Below, piece after piece: positions 13,764 to 22,249 of a stretch of 22,249 nt of DNA. Numbering within the stretch: position 1 is the first letter of the stretch; the number at the start of each line of letters is the position of its first letter. The notes under the pieces are model-generated. The model saw only the letters and a program-made list of their open reading frames with translations. It had not been told where the DNA came from and made no database searches. A program made the position numbers and the translations under genes. Source of the DNA: Anaerolineaceae bacterium (lineage in GTDB: Bacteria > Chloroflexota > Anaerolineae > Anaerolineales > Anaerolineaceae); assembly GCA_003524305.1 (NCBI GenBank), contig DQHW01000002.1, forward strand, positions 118,293 to 140,541, read 5' to 3'.

Positions 13764-15371
13764 TTATATCAATCGGTCGCCGTCATTTTCCAATGCATCT
13801 TCGCGGTAATGACACCCCCTGCTCTGACGATTATGAAGTGCTGACCTTGCGATGATCAACGACACTTCAACCGCATTTCGCAGGCCAATCAAACCGTCGC
13901 TTAAGCGTGTGGTGCGATAGAAAGTCTCAATCTCGCTCCACATGTGCCGCAGTTCGCGGATGGCGCGTGAAAGTCTTTCTGTATTGCGCTCAAGACCAAC
14001 ATAATGCCACATGATATTGCGGATGGTTTGTATGTCACCCTGGATTAATGCGGCGTCAGGATCTGCTGTCAACCCACTTTCGTCCCAAGAAGGAACTTCG
14101 GACGCATGCTTGAATTCAAAGGAGGGGTGACCCGCCAAGCTTTCGATAATATTTTTACCTGCGCGGTATCCCCAGGTTAGACCCTCAAGCAGCGAAGTGG
14201 ACGCCAAACGGTTTGCGCCGTGCAGCCCCGTGCAACTGCATTCACCCAGAGCATACAGGTTTTGGATGCTGCTTCTGCCCCAGCCATCCACCAGCACGCC
14301 GCCGCAGAAATAATGTTCCGCGGGCACCACGGGGATGGGCTCTTTTGTGATGTCAATGCCATGCTCCAGGCATTTTTTATAGATATTTGGAAAGCGGTGC
14401 TTGATGGCCTTGGTTTCCATATGCGTGGCCAGATCGAGCAGCACAAAATTATAACCATTGGTTTCCATCTGGTGATGTATGGCACGCGCCACCACATCGC
14501 GGGGAGCCAGATCCTTCCACTGCGGTGAATAATCCGCCATGAACGGATGACCATCAGGGGTTAACAGAATTGCGCCTTCACCGCGTACCGATTCGCTGAT
14601 CAAGAATCCTTCGGCGCCAGGTGTTGAAAGCGAGGTGGGATGAAACTGAACATATTCGGCATTTTCAATGCGGGCACCTGCACGGTGAGCCATGGCCAGG
14701 CCGTCACCGCGTGCCCCTGCAGGGTTGGTGGTGTTCATGTAAATTCGACCTATTCCGCCGGTGGCCAAAATGGTAACTGCCGAGAAATAACGGTGAACGG
14801 TGCGTTCTTTGCGATCAAATGCATAAACGCCATGACAGGTCACAGGTTCATAAGATTTCAGCGGATCGCGGGAATGGTGAGGAAAGGTAATCAAATCTAC
14901 AGCGGTAAGGTTATTAAGCACGGTTATGTTTGGGTATTTCTTGATCGCTTCAAGCAGACCTGTGATGATCGCCTGGCCTGTGCCGTCACCCACATGCAGA
15001 ATGCGTCTGCACGAGTGGGCGGCTTCAAGCGTATACTCCGGTCCGCCGTCTGACCGGGTATCAAATTGGATGCCTGCCAGGTTGACCAACAAATCCTGAA
15101 TAATCGCAGGCCCTTCTTCAGCCAGGATGCGTGCGGCTTCAGGCGAAGCTGCACCTGCCCCGGCTGCAACAATGTCGTTGGCCAGAATTTCAGCGCTGTC
15201 GTTCTCGCCGCGTCCGATGATGCCACCCTGTGCGTAGCGCGTATTGGATTCCTGAGGGTCTTTTTCTCGGGTAAGGATGGTGATCTTTAGATCAGGGTTC
15301 TTTGCCAGTGTTAGAGCTGCCGAAGCGCCTGCAATGCCGCAGCCAATGATGAGTACATCAGAATTCTGCAT
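13764..15371 (-). CDS. nadB: L-aspartate oxidase
   Basis: A flavoprotein of 535 residues, normal for NadB. The FAD-binding Rossmann motif IIGCGIAGASAA is at 8-19, and the SNTRYAQGGI block (42-51) typical of the family follows. Central catalytic segments include QFHPTSLSTPG, LISESVRGEGA and the C-terminal GALGECSC-like FAD loop (LYALGECSCTGLHGANRLAS). It oxidises L-aspartate to iminoaspartate, with oxygen or fumarate as the electron acceptor, the first step of de novo NAD synthesis in the cytoplasm. It starts 8 nt after the nadA stop, and its AGGA ribosome-binding site overlaps the end of nadA, so translation is probably coupled. Last gene of nadC-nadA-nadB. Confidence 0.95.
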   Translation of the reverse strand: MQNSDVLIIGCGIAGASAALTLAKNPDLKITILTREKDPQESNTRYAQGGIIGRGENDSAEILANDIVAAGAGAASPEAARILAEEGPAIIQDLLVNLAGIQFDTRSDGGPEYTLEAAHSCRRILHVGDGTGQAIITGLLEAIKKYPNITVLNNLTAVDLITFPHHSRDPLKSYEPVTCHGVYAFDRKERTVHRYFSAVTILATGGIGRIYMNTTNPAGARGDGLAMAHRAGARIENAEYVQFHPTSLSTPGAEGFLISESVRGEGAILLTPDGHPFMADYSPQWKDLAPRDVVARAIHHQMETNGYNFVLLDLATHMETKAIKHRFPNIYKKCLEHGIDITKEPIPVVPAEHYFCGGVLVDGWGRSSIQNLYALGECSCTGLHGANRLASTSLLEGLTWGYRAGKNIIESLAGHPSFEFKHASEVPSWDESGLTADPDAALIQGDIQTIRNIMWHYVGLERNTERLSRAIRELRHMWSEIETFYRTTRLSDGLIGLRNAVEVSLIIARSALHNRQSRGCHYREDALENDGDRLI

Positions 15372-15379
15372 GGTTTTTT

Positions 15380-16414
15380 CTATCCTATATGGAGCATGCG
15401 TTCAACTGCCTGGTAGGCGCGCACGCGGATATCTTCTGGCACTTCGATGATATACCGGTTAAGTTGCAGCGATTCCAGCGTGTTTTCCATGGTGATCTGG
15501 TTCATATGCGGACAGCGCACACTGCACATCCGCAGCAAGTTTTTGTCCGGGTTCATTGCTGCCACATTATCACCCATGGAGCATTCAGTAAGCAGCAAGT
15601 ACTTGGGAGCATTGGTTTGCTTAATGTACTTGATCATGGCTGAAGTGCTGCCAGAAAAATCAGAGGCTGCCACCACCTCCGGGCTGCATTCAGGGTGTGC
15701 CATGATCAACACATCGGGGTATTGTTCACGTACATTGGCAATGTCTTGCACTGTATATTTCTCATGCACTTCGCATCGTCCGCGCCAGCCGATCATTTGC
15801 ACATCAAGTAAAGATTCATTAGCAGGTTGAACTTCATTTAAACTAGGAAAGATGATGTGTTTGCCGGTTTCCCTGGCAACATTACTGGCCAGGTATTCGT
15901 CTGGCAGAAAGATGACCGTGTCAGAGTGCAGCGACTCTACAACTGCCACGGCATTACCAGAGGTGCAGCAGATATCGGTTTCGGCTTTTACATCCGCGTA
16001 GGTATTGATATAAGTCACCACGGGAACCCCAGGGTAACGCTTTTTTAAGGCTCTGACATCTTCGGCAGTGATGCTGGCGGCCAGCGAACAACCTGCTAAA
16101 GAAGGAATCAGAACTGTTTTGGTGGGGTTCAATATTTTGGCCGTCTCGGCCATGAATTTCACCCCGCAAAAGAGGATTATGGCCTTGTCTGTTTCAGCAG
16201 CCTTGCGGCTCAATTCAAGAGAATCGCCCTTGATATCCGTCACTGCGTGAAACAAAACCGGATCCATGTAATTGTGGCCCAAAATAACGGCGTCTTTTTG
16301 CTTTTTCAATTCGTTGATTTTGACGGCCAATTCTGCTTTGTAACGCAATTCCACATCTGGCACAATATCTGCCAGTTTCTCTTTTAAACTCAGATACATT
16401 TCTTCATTTGTCAT
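15380..16414 (-). CDS. nadA: quinolinate synthase A
   Basis: A 4Fe-4S enzyme of 344 residues. Visible family blocks: VILGHNYMDP (43-52), FCGVKFMAETAKILNP (82-97), SLAGCSLA (105-112), TYINTYADVKAETDICCTSGNA, WRGRCEVHEKY and CSVRCPHM near the C-terminus. The three cluster ligands are most likely Cys109, Cys214 and Cys301, the spacing expected of the family. It condenses iminoaspartate from NadB with dihydroxyacetone phosphate to quinolinate. Its ATG overlaps the nadC stop in an ATGA arrangement, showing tight operon packing. The oxygen-sensitive cluster fits an anaerobic or facultative host but is not diagnostic. Confidence 0.96.
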   Translation of the reverse strand: MTNEEMYLSLKEKLADIVPDVELRYKAELAVKINELKKQKDAVILGHNYMDPVLFHAVTDIKGDSLELSRKAAETDKAIILFCGVKFMAETAKILNPTKTVLIPSLAGCSLAASITAEDVRALKKRYPGVPVVTYINTYADVKAETDICCTSGNAVAVVESLHSDTVIFLPDEYLASNVARETGKHIIFPSLNEVQPANESLLDVQMIGWRGRCEVHEKYTVQDIANVREQYPDVLIMAHPECSPEVVAASDFSGSTSAMIKYIKQTNAPKYLLLTECSMGDNVAAMNPDKNLLRMCSVRCPHMNQITMENTLESLQLNRYIIEVPEDIRVRAYQAVERMLHIG

Positions 16415-17271
16415 TCGTGCCTGCCTGGTTTCTCCAGATAATCAAAACTTACATCGAATACTAATACCGAATGGGTCAATGCGCCAATCGAGATGAAATC
16501 CACTCCAGTTTGCGCTGCGTCATGCACATTCTCAAGGGTGATGTTGCCCGATGCTTCAAGTTTTGCCCGGCCTTGATTCATTTCAACAGCCCGGCGCATC
16601 ATGTCACAACTCATGTTATCAAGCAAGATACGTTCCACACCAAGATCGAGGGCGCTGGCGACGTCTGCCAGTGTGCGTGCTTCCACTTCAATTTCCAGGC
16701 CGGATTTGGCAGCCCGTGCGCTTTGGACGGCCTTTTCAATTGATCCAGCGAAATCAATGTGGTTGTCTTTGATCAGGATCATGTCATAAAGCCCGATGCG
16801 GTGGTTTGTACCGCCACCCAGTTTCACGGCCAGCTTATCGAACTCGCGCAAACCGGGAACCGTTTTACGTGTATCCAAAATTTTGGCACTCGTATCTTTT
16901 ACAGCATCTACATAACGCCTGGTTAAGGTGCTGATGCCAGACATGCGGCCCGTGAAGTTTAAAGCAGTGCGTTCAGCCGTGAGCAGTGAACGCGCTGAAC
17001 CAGCCAAAAGCATAAGCTCCTGGCCTTTGCTAACGGGCTGACCTTCTTCAGCAGTCAGGATGCATTCGATTTCCGCATTACAGGCAAGGTAAACCGCTTG
17101 CGCCACCAATAATCCGGATATGATGCCATCCTGTTTGGCGATGATATGCCCCTTGAGTTTTTCATTAATCGGAATAATTGCATTCGCAGTTACATCCCCG
17201 GAGCCATTGTCTTCAGCCAGGGCTTGTTGAATCGTTCTGAGCATATTTGGAGAAATTTGATAATTTATCAT
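16411..17271 (-). CDS. nadC: nicotinate-nucleotide pyrophosphorylase (quinolinate phosphoribosyltransferase)
   Basis: An enzyme of 286 residues that converts quinolinate and PRPP to nicotinate mononucleotide with loss of CO2. Family motifs include EDNGSGDVTANAI near the N-terminus, LNFTGRMSGIST, LDTRKTVPGLREFDKLAVKLGGG, the substrate-binding NHRIGLYDMILIKDNHI and the barrel-end IEVEARTL and ILLDNMS. Several in-frame starts exist (GTG 17292, ATGs 17283, 17274, 17271). The 17271 ATG is chosen because GGGA (17281-17278) lies 6 nt upstream; the choice changes only a few residues. It is the first gene of the nadCAB operon and lies 101 bp after the co-directional HD-GYP gene. Confidence 0.95.
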   Translation of the reverse strand: MINYQISPNMLRTIQQALAEDNGSGDVTANAIIPINEKLKGHIIAKQDGIISGLLVAQAVYLACNAEIECILTAEEGQPVSKGQELMLLAGSARSLLTAERTALNFTGRMSGISTLTRRYVDAVKDTSAKILDTRKTVPGLREFDKLAVKLGGGTNHRIGLYDMILIKDNHIDFAGSIEKAVQSARAAKSGLEIEVEARTLADVASALDLGVERILLDNMSCDMMRRAVEMNQGRAKLEASGNITLENVHDAAQTGVDFISIGALTHSVLVFDVSFDYLEKPGRHE

Positions 17272-17317
17272 CATGCATCCCATATACCACACATCCGCAG
17301 AATCGGATCGCTCACCA

Positions 17318-17323
17318 ATTATA
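17318..17323 (-). promoter_or_regulatory. possible -10 element of the nad operon
   Basis: A perfect TATAAT hexamer lies on the minus strand 46 bp upstream of the nadC ATG, in the 101-bp gap after the HD-GYP gene. No good -35 box is seen at 16-18 bp, so the promoter assignment is weak. Read-through from the upstream gene is also possible. Confidence 0.3.
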
Positions 17324-17372
17324 AAGGCTGCCGGGGTGAATAATGGGAGTAATTTAGGTAACCAAAATAGAT

Positions 17373-20300
17373 CTATCTGGAACTGCCGGTTAAAATGCCA
17401 GTACCCAGAGAAAAATCCACCACCTTGGGGTCAAGGTGAGTTCCTGATAACGAACGGATATGGTCAATAACCTTTTCGTGCGACCAGGCTTTGCGATAAG
17501 GGCGATCGCTGCTTAGAGCATCCCAAATATCAACCACGGCAAAGATCCTGGCCGAAAGCGGAATTTGTTCACCCTTCAAACCGCGAGGATATCCCGTACC
17601 ATCCCATTTTTCATGATGGCAGTATGGAATATCAATAGCCTGGGCGAGGTAGCCGATGGGAGCCAGCATTTCGAATGCATATTTCGGATGCATGCGCATC
17701 ACCACCCATTCTGCATCCGTCAGCGGACCGGGCTTTAACAATATTCCGTCTGGAACGCCCATTTTTCCGATGTCGTGCAGCAAGGCTCCCCAACGGATGT
17801 ATTTGATCTGATTTTCAGGCAAGTTAAATTCTCTTGCCAATCTTTCAGTTGCCTCAGTCACACGTAATGTATGACCTTCAGTTTCTTTATCCCTTAAATC
17901 CAGGGCACGCGACCAACCCTCAATCGTTGCATTATAGGCCATGCCCAACTCCATATTGGAGCGCCGAAGGTTCTCAAACATTTCGGTATTGTCAATGGCG
18001 ATGGCTGCCTGCTCTGCCAGAGATTTCAAGAAGTTAATCCAATCATCGTCAGGGGTATGCTGTGTTCGGCTGAACACTTCAAGAACACCTCTGAGCTCTC
18101 CCTTTGCAACCAGGGGCACGCCGTAATAACTGATAAAATCTTCATCATGTAATTGCAGATTGGCAAATGAAATATTCGATTCAACAAGGTTTTTTACAAT
18201 AACCATTTCTCGGGTAACGGCAGCCTTGCCAGCCAAACTTTCGCCCAAGCGCAGACTTCCTGATTCTATCGCGTTGGTCCTGAATCCCTGACCGGTTGAG
18301 TACTCCAATAATTGTGAATGTGGATTAAAGAGAAGTACATCCGCAGCATCCATTTTAAGTTGGGTAATCACATTACTGACCAAAATTTCAAAACTCACCA
18401 TCATATCAAAACTTGAAGAAATCGCCCTATCGATGGAACTCAAGGCTGATAACCTCATCAGCCGCTGCTCGGTCTGCTCTTTCAATGAAATTGTTTGGAT
18501 GGCATTGCCAGCTATTTCACACAAAGTCATCAACAGCTTAACATCTTCTTCGGTAAACATTCGCTTTGTGTCAGTACTGATGTTGATTACACCAATCACG
18601 CTATTGGTGGTGCGTAACGGTAAAGTAACGCCGCCCATTTGCGTGCGCTTGCTGCCTATCTTATGCTCAGTGAACCAGGGGTCTTCATCGTAGTTTTGGC
18701 TGATATGCGGTTCCTGGGTTAAAAACACCAACCCTGGAATTCCTTTGCCGGGTTTAAGCGATCCTTCCACCAGAATTTGGTTATCTTGACCACCTTCCAA
18801 AAAATATACAGGGTCCAATTCTTCCCGTTCAGGTCTGTATAACCAGATACTCCCCACGGCGGCGCCAACAGTTTCAAGAAAAATATCAAGCAAAACCGGA
18901 AGCATCTCATCCAGAGATGCTGGCGATTGCATCCGCGTTGTCAACTTGCTTATAGCCTCAAGTTTATCAAGATGAGCCTTCGCTTCCATCTCAAGTTGAA
19001 TCTGATCGGTTATATCTTCAGAGATACTCAAGATAAAACTCGGTTTACCCTGGGCATCAAACATGGGTATTTTTTTCTCATGAAAAAATTTTATTTTTTT
19101 ATCTTGTGATAATCCATTTTCGATCGGAATGTCAACAATATGTTTCTTTTTTATGGTGATCTCATCTTGTTCTGTAAAAAACCTGGCTTCACCTGGTGAA
19201 AAAAGATCATGAACTGTTTTCCCAAGGATTTCTTTGTTTGATTTTCCCAGGTAGACTTCCACCGGCCGGTTAACCTTGGAATATTTCAGTGTTGCCGCTT
19301 CTTTTACAGTGATCATGGATGGAATATTATCCAGGATGTTGTTTAAAAATGCTTCGCTCTCTTTTAATTTTATTTGTGATTCTCTTAATTCCGAAATGTC
19401 GTTGCAGAGGATCATAATCGATTGATCAGGCAGTTCAACAGCTTTTGAAAAAAGTAAAATTTTCTCACCGTTTTTGGTTAAGGTTTGCATTTCGGCAGAT
19501 GTTTGACCCTTATCTTTTAATTTTTTTAGGAGATCAGCCGTTTTTTCTTGCTCTTCGGCTGGAATCAATTGTACGATGTTCATTTTAAGGAATTCTTCTT
19601 CAGAAAAACCCAGCTTTAGGATTGCCTGAGGATTTACATCCAGGAAATCCCCTTTTTGACTTATCACCATTGCAATGACTGGTGAATAGTTTACATAAGT
19701 ATGAAACCTGTGCTCTGAAAGTTGTTGAGCCTTCTTTGAATTTGTGATTTCGGTAACATCGTGGTTAATGCTGCAAGCCAGGAATCCATGATTGTGCTTG
19801 ATCGGAAAAACCACACTCTCAATTGTTACCTCAGTGCCATCTGGTTTAACTATTTTGGCTTCATTGGGTTTTCCTGCCCACGGAGAAGTGCCTTTTTCAA
19901 GCAATTCCAGAATACTTGTCTTCATCCGCTCGAGGAATTTTGGTGAAGATTTATCGGCTCGTGATTCATCTTGAACTTCCCACATATATTTACCAATGGT
20001 CTCTTCACGTGAACGACCGGTGATTATTTCTTCGGCTTTATTCCATTCAATTATTTTTCCGTTTTCATCAATGATCACAACCCCTTCTGACGATTGTTCA
20101 ATGACTTTTTTAAAAAGATTTTCACTTTCAAATAATTTTTCTGCTATAGCTTTATTTTTGGAATTGTTGCTATGTACCAAAATGATGGATTTTTCTTGTG
20201 TTTCGAATTTGGCTATCTTTACCTTAAACCACCGCTTTTCGTTGGGGCTGTGGCATTGATATTCTACAAATTCTTCTCTTGCTTCTCCGGCAAGGACTTT

Positions 20301-20549
20301 GCGTATCCCCTCTGCCACCTGGTGTGCCTCTTTGGCGCCAATGCCCATGATTGAATCACATATGGCTAAATAGTTTTGTCCGACTCCTGATTTTTTATCT
20401 TTGTAACCATTTTCTTTGCCAAAATCTCTCCAGGCCTGGTTAACAAGAACTATCGTGCCATCTTCGTTTAAAATCGCGATATTGGAACTAAAGGAATCCA
20501 ACAAAGGTTGAATAGTTTGATCAGTAAAAATTGAGGGTTTGGATTTCAT
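17373..20549 (-). CDS. PAS(x4)-GAF(x2)-HD-GYP protein, probable cyclic-di-GMP phosphodiesterase
   Basis: A 1058-residue soluble signalling protein with no membrane segment. Domains by pattern: PAS-like 10-125, PAS 140-270 (GVVIIDENGKIIEWN), PAS 280-390, PAS 400-515, GAF 530-690, GAF 700-855, a short coiled linker, then HD-GYP 870-1045. The catalytic domain is intact: EGHTLRV (H893), the HDIGK metal site (925-929), HH (978-979), WDGTGYP (982-988, the GYP triplet) and DIWDALSSDRPYRKAW. It should hydrolyse cyclic-di-GMP under control of ligands or redox/light cues sensed by the PAS and GAF domains; bound cofactors cannot be told. No receiver or DNA-binding domain is present. The start ATG 20549 is preceded by GAGG 10 nt upstream. 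It is co-directional with the nad operon but no functional link is evident. Confidence 0.9.
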   Translation of the reverse strand: MKSKPSIFTDQTIQPLLDSFSSNIAILNEDGTIVLVNQAWRDFGKENGYKDKKSGVGQNYLAICDSIMGIGAKEAHQVAEGIRKVLAGEAREEFVEYQCHSPNEKRWFKVKIAKFETQEKSIILVHSNNSKNKAIAEKLFESENLFKKVIEQSSEGVVIIDENGKIIEWNKAEEIITGRSREETIGKYMWEVQDESRADKSSPKFLERMKTSILELLEKGTSPWAGKPNEAKIVKPDGTEVTIESVVFPIKHNHGFLACSINHDVTEITNSKKAQQLSEHRFHTYVNYSPVIAMVISQKGDFLDVNPQAILKLGFSEEEFLKMNIVQLIPAEEQEKTADLLKKLKDKGQTSAEMQTLTKNGEKILLFSKAVELPDQSIMILCNDISELRESQIKLKESEAFLNNILDNIPSMITVKEAATLKYSKVNRPVEVYLGKSNKEILGKTVHDLFSPGEARFFTEQDEITIKKKHIVDIPIENGLSQDKKIKFFHEKKIPMFDAQGKPSFILSISEDITDQIQLEMEAKAHLDKLEAISKLTTRMQSPASLDEMLPVLLDIFLETVGAAVGSIWLYRPEREELDPVYFLEGGQDNQILVEGSLKPGKGIPGLVFLTQEPHISQNYDEDPWFTEHKIGSKRTQMGGVTLPLRTTNSVIGVINISTDTKRMFTEEDVKLLMTLCEIAGNAIQTISLKEQTEQRLMRLSALSSIDRAISSSFDMMVSFEILVSNVITQLKMDAADVLLFNPHSQLLEYSTGQGFRTNAIESGSLRLGESLAGKAAVTREMVIVKNLVESNISFANLQLHDEDFISYYGVPLVAKGELRGVLEVFSRTQHTPDDDWINFLKSLAEQAAIAIDNTEMFENLRRSNMELGMAYNATIEGWSRALDLRDKETEGHTLRVTEATERLAREFNLPENQIKYIRWGALLHDIGKMGVPDGILLKPGPLTDAEWVVMRMHPKYAFEMLAPIGYLAQAIDIPYCHHEKWDGTGYPRGLKGEQIPLSARIFAVVDIWDALSSDRPYRKAWSHEKVIDHIRSLSGTHLDPKVVDFSLGTGILTGSSR

Positions 20550-21139
20550 AAACCTGATGCCTCATTTGTTTAAATTTGTTCAAAATAAAAAACCACACTG
20601 AGACTACCATCTTCTCTGCGCGGTTATTATGGCTTCGAATACTGCGAAATTGAGAAGCTGGTTGTGTGTACTAACAATAGACATTGTACCCCTCTTGCAA
20701 CTAAAACAAAACATAAAAATTGAAGCTTCGATTGTCTTTACTTTATTCATAATCAGGTATTAAATTAATATATGCGTTGCTAAATTCCTCAAGAATTTTG
20801 ATTGTCCGAAAAAATTGATCAGCTAACCTCGTTTTGATAAAACCAAAAAAAGGAAGTAAGAATTTCCTTTTGCTTTTTAAGTGAGACATTATTTAATGTA
20901 CTTAATGGTATTTTTTGGAGTGTTTTTAAAATGAATACTGTCCATCGGAGCAAACAAATAAAAAAAATTATTCACCACTCACATAATGCACAATAATAAA
21001 TTAATTTCCTTTCCATGTTGGTATTTTGTAATACTTATTGGTAAAAAAATAAACATTTTCCAGTATTTACTTATTTTTAAAAATAGTGAAATCGGATCAC
21101 ACGTTATTGTAAGTGATCAATTATTCAACGAGGGATGGT
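20550..21139. other. AT-rich divergent intergenic region
   Basis: A 590-bp non-coding stretch between the minus-strand HD-GYP gene and the plus-strand envelope protein gene; it should contain both promoters. Visible structure is limited to a small hairpin AAAAGGAA (20848-20855)/TTCCTTTT (20864-20871) followed by GCTTTTT, and a gapped dyad at 21095-21118. No frame of note, no tRNA-like fold and no recognised riboswitch were found by eye. Confidence 0.6.
21095..21118. promoter_or_regulatory. gapped inverted repeat upstream of the envelope protein gene
   Basis: GATCAC (21095-21100) and GTGATC (21113-21118) form a perfect 6-bp inverted repeat with a 12-bp gap, ending 21 bp before the ATG at 21140. 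It could be an operator or a leader hairpin. No promoter hexamers could be firmly placed around it. Confidence 0.3.
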
Positions 21140-22249
21140 ATGCATAAAAAACGTCGATATTATTTCTTCATCCTGACCGGGTTGCTGGTCGTATTGTTGC
21201 TTTCCTCCATTCAAAGCCCTGCAGTCGGTGAAAGTTCAATAAATGCAGGGTCGAAAAATATTGTGGCAAGTAAATCGCTGAATGTGGTTTATCAATTGGA
21301 TAACAGTTTTGACTGTCTTGCACTTCTTCGGGAGGCAGCCGCTAACGCAGGCCTGAAAGGACATGAATCATCGGCCACAGATTATACGGATATCGATCAG
21401 AATTTTATTAATTGCGGTCTTTTCCTGGAAGAAGAAATTGACAATAGCCCTGCTGATTACTACTCCTGGTATCAAGTACATCTAATTATTTTTAGTAGAG
21501 CAGAAGATCCAGAAACAATGGTTGGCGGAGACTCATTTGTTCCCACAAAAATGACCTTTCATGGTTTCCCCGCACTTTTAGAATCGTTCGAAGAACAAAA
21601 AATGTATTATTTTCATTGGTACGTCCCTGATCATCAACTTGTTTTCAGTCTATTCGTACTTTCATTTGAAACTATTGGGAACGAAACCACTTATAACACT
21701 CCGGACTGGATGCAGGTTGCTGAGACTTTTTATGCTGTCACCTACAACCGATATCCTGAATTAAAACTTCCGCCTCCTGATCAAGGAGAAATCCTGCCCG
21801 TTGAAACTGATCAAGCTATCGTCGAGGAACACCCTGAAGTGGTGGTTGTGCCTTACGGTGGTGAAACTGAACCGCCCAGCGAAGCAGAACAAGAAGTGGT
21901 CGTCGTGCCGTATGGAGAGACCTCGCCGGAAGATACTATTGCCGAGTCAGGCAGCTTTGATGAAACCTGGCAATCACCACAGGCAAAGGCTGTTCGTTCA
22001 CCCCTTATACCCATCGCAGGCGGCATAATTGGAGCGGGGTTGGCCTGGCTGCTTGCTCAAGGTTCCTCTCTGGCAGCCAGTACTGCAGTGCCTATAGCAG
22101 CCCCGGTATATGCACCTCCTCAAACAGTACCACCTGTGCTTGCTCAAACACCCCCGATACTAACAACGGAACCGCCAAAACTGGTTACTGAACCGCCCGC
22201 TTTGCAAACTGAAGCTCTGCCAGCAAAACCAGTTAAACCGCCGCCAGAC
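21140..22249 (+). CDS. partial anchored/exported protein with duplicated VVVVPYG segment and proline-rich tail (runs off right edge)
   Basis: The frame is open from ATG 21140 to the last base, giving 370 codons with no stop. GAGGG (21130-21134) is a good ribosome-binding site 5 nt upstream. Layout: a positively charged start (KKRR at 3-6) and a hydrophobic segment (about 8-23) like a signal peptide or anchor; a predicted extracytoplasmic globular part (about 45-205) with just two cysteines (C59, C92) that could form a disulfide; an acidic linker in which EVVVVPYG occurs twice (233-240 and 252-259); a Gly/Ala-rich hydrophobic segment (288-306); and a Pro/Thr/Ala-rich tail with repeated EPP units. 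I do not recognise the family. The first part is probably outside the membrane, with the tail as a spacer to a further domain lying beyond the window. Confidence 0.7.
   Translation, partial: MHKKRRYYFFILTGLLVVLLLSSIQSPAVGESSINAGSKNIVASKSLNVVYQLDNSFDCLALLREAAANAGLKGHESSATDYTDIDQNFINCGLFLEEEIDNSPADYYSWYQVHLIIFSRAEDPETMVGGDSFVPTKMTFHGFPALLESFEEQKMYYFHWYVPDHQLVFSLFVLSFETIGNETTYNTPDWMQVAETFYAVTYNRYPELKLPPPDQGEILPVETDQAIVEEHPEVVVVPYGGETEPPSEAEQEVVVVPYGETSPEDTIAESGSFDETWQSPQAKAVRSPLIPIAGGIIGAGLAWLLAQGSSLAASTAVPIAAPVYAPPQTVPPVLAQTPPILTTEPPKLVTEPPALQTEALPAKPVKPPPD

Noticed and set aside
20848..20880. Terminator from AAAAGGAA/TTCCTTTT hairpin followed by GCTTTTT
   Set aside because: The stem is AT-rich and short, and no gene on the plus strand ends just upstream, so there is nothing for it to terminate.
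1..22249. CRISPR array, IS element, prophage or tRNA/rRNA
   Set aside because: No regularly spaced direct repeats, transposase or integrase frames, or tRNA/rRNA-like sequences were seen in any part of the window.

Overview
The window reads as a chromosomal stretch of an anaerobic or facultative bacterium of moderate GC content. The best guess is Chloroflexota (Anaerolineae-like). That guess is an inference: it rests on the mix of a fermentation-type CoA-acylating aldehyde dehydrogenase operon, proline-rich anchored envelope proteins, and palindromic REP-like intergenic repeats. No rRNA, tRNA, IS element, phage gene or CRISPR array is visible.

Layout, left to right. (1) 1-6268, plus strand: the tail of an Lrp/AsnC regulator, then an APC-type amino acid/amine permease, a saccharopine/lysine-dehydrogenase-like oxidoreductase, a class III PLP aminotransferase and a CoA-acylating aldehyde dehydrogenase. 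Together these look like an uptake and catabolic module: import an amino compound, deaminate it to an aldehyde, and capture the aldehyde as an acyl-CoA. The substrate is not identifiable from sequence. The module is interrupted at 3122-3547 by a 427-bp repeat- and hairpin-rich spacer. (2) 6339-8795, minus strand: a dCache/tandem-HAMP methyl-accepting chemotaxis protein convergent with the operon. (3) 9062-10003, minus strand: a DUF1521-type protein carrying a GDPH motif like that of metal-ion-inducible autocleavage domains. It is divergent from (4) 10282-11142, plus strand, a TerC-family membrane protein with a structured leader. (5) 11390-13515: two convergent putative glycosyltransferases (GT-A/GT8-like and GT1/UGT-like) that overlap at their stop codons. 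(6) 13764-17271, minus strand: a tightly packed nadC-nadA-nadB operon for de novo NAD synthesis from aspartate. (7) 17373-20549, minus strand: a cytoplasmic PAS4-GAF2-HD-GYP protein, a likely cyclic-di-GMP phosphodiesterase. (8) 21140 to the right edge, plus strand: a partial gene for an envelope protein with an N-terminal signal/anchor, a duplicated VVVVPYG segment, a second hydrophobic segment and a proline-rich tail.

The items most worth a second look are the DUF1521 protein (predicted Asp-Pro self-cleavage, a calcium-loop-like acidic run, one RTX-like nonapeptide, no signal peptide, tandem 14-bp dyads over its start), the permease/dehydrogenase/aminotransferase/acylating-dehydrogenase module, the structured leader before the TerC gene, and a strong GC-rich hairpin recurring at two operon ends. 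Several starts were moved inward from the longest frame because a good ribosome-binding site supports an internal ATG (MCP, DUF1521 protein, GT8-like protein, NadC).
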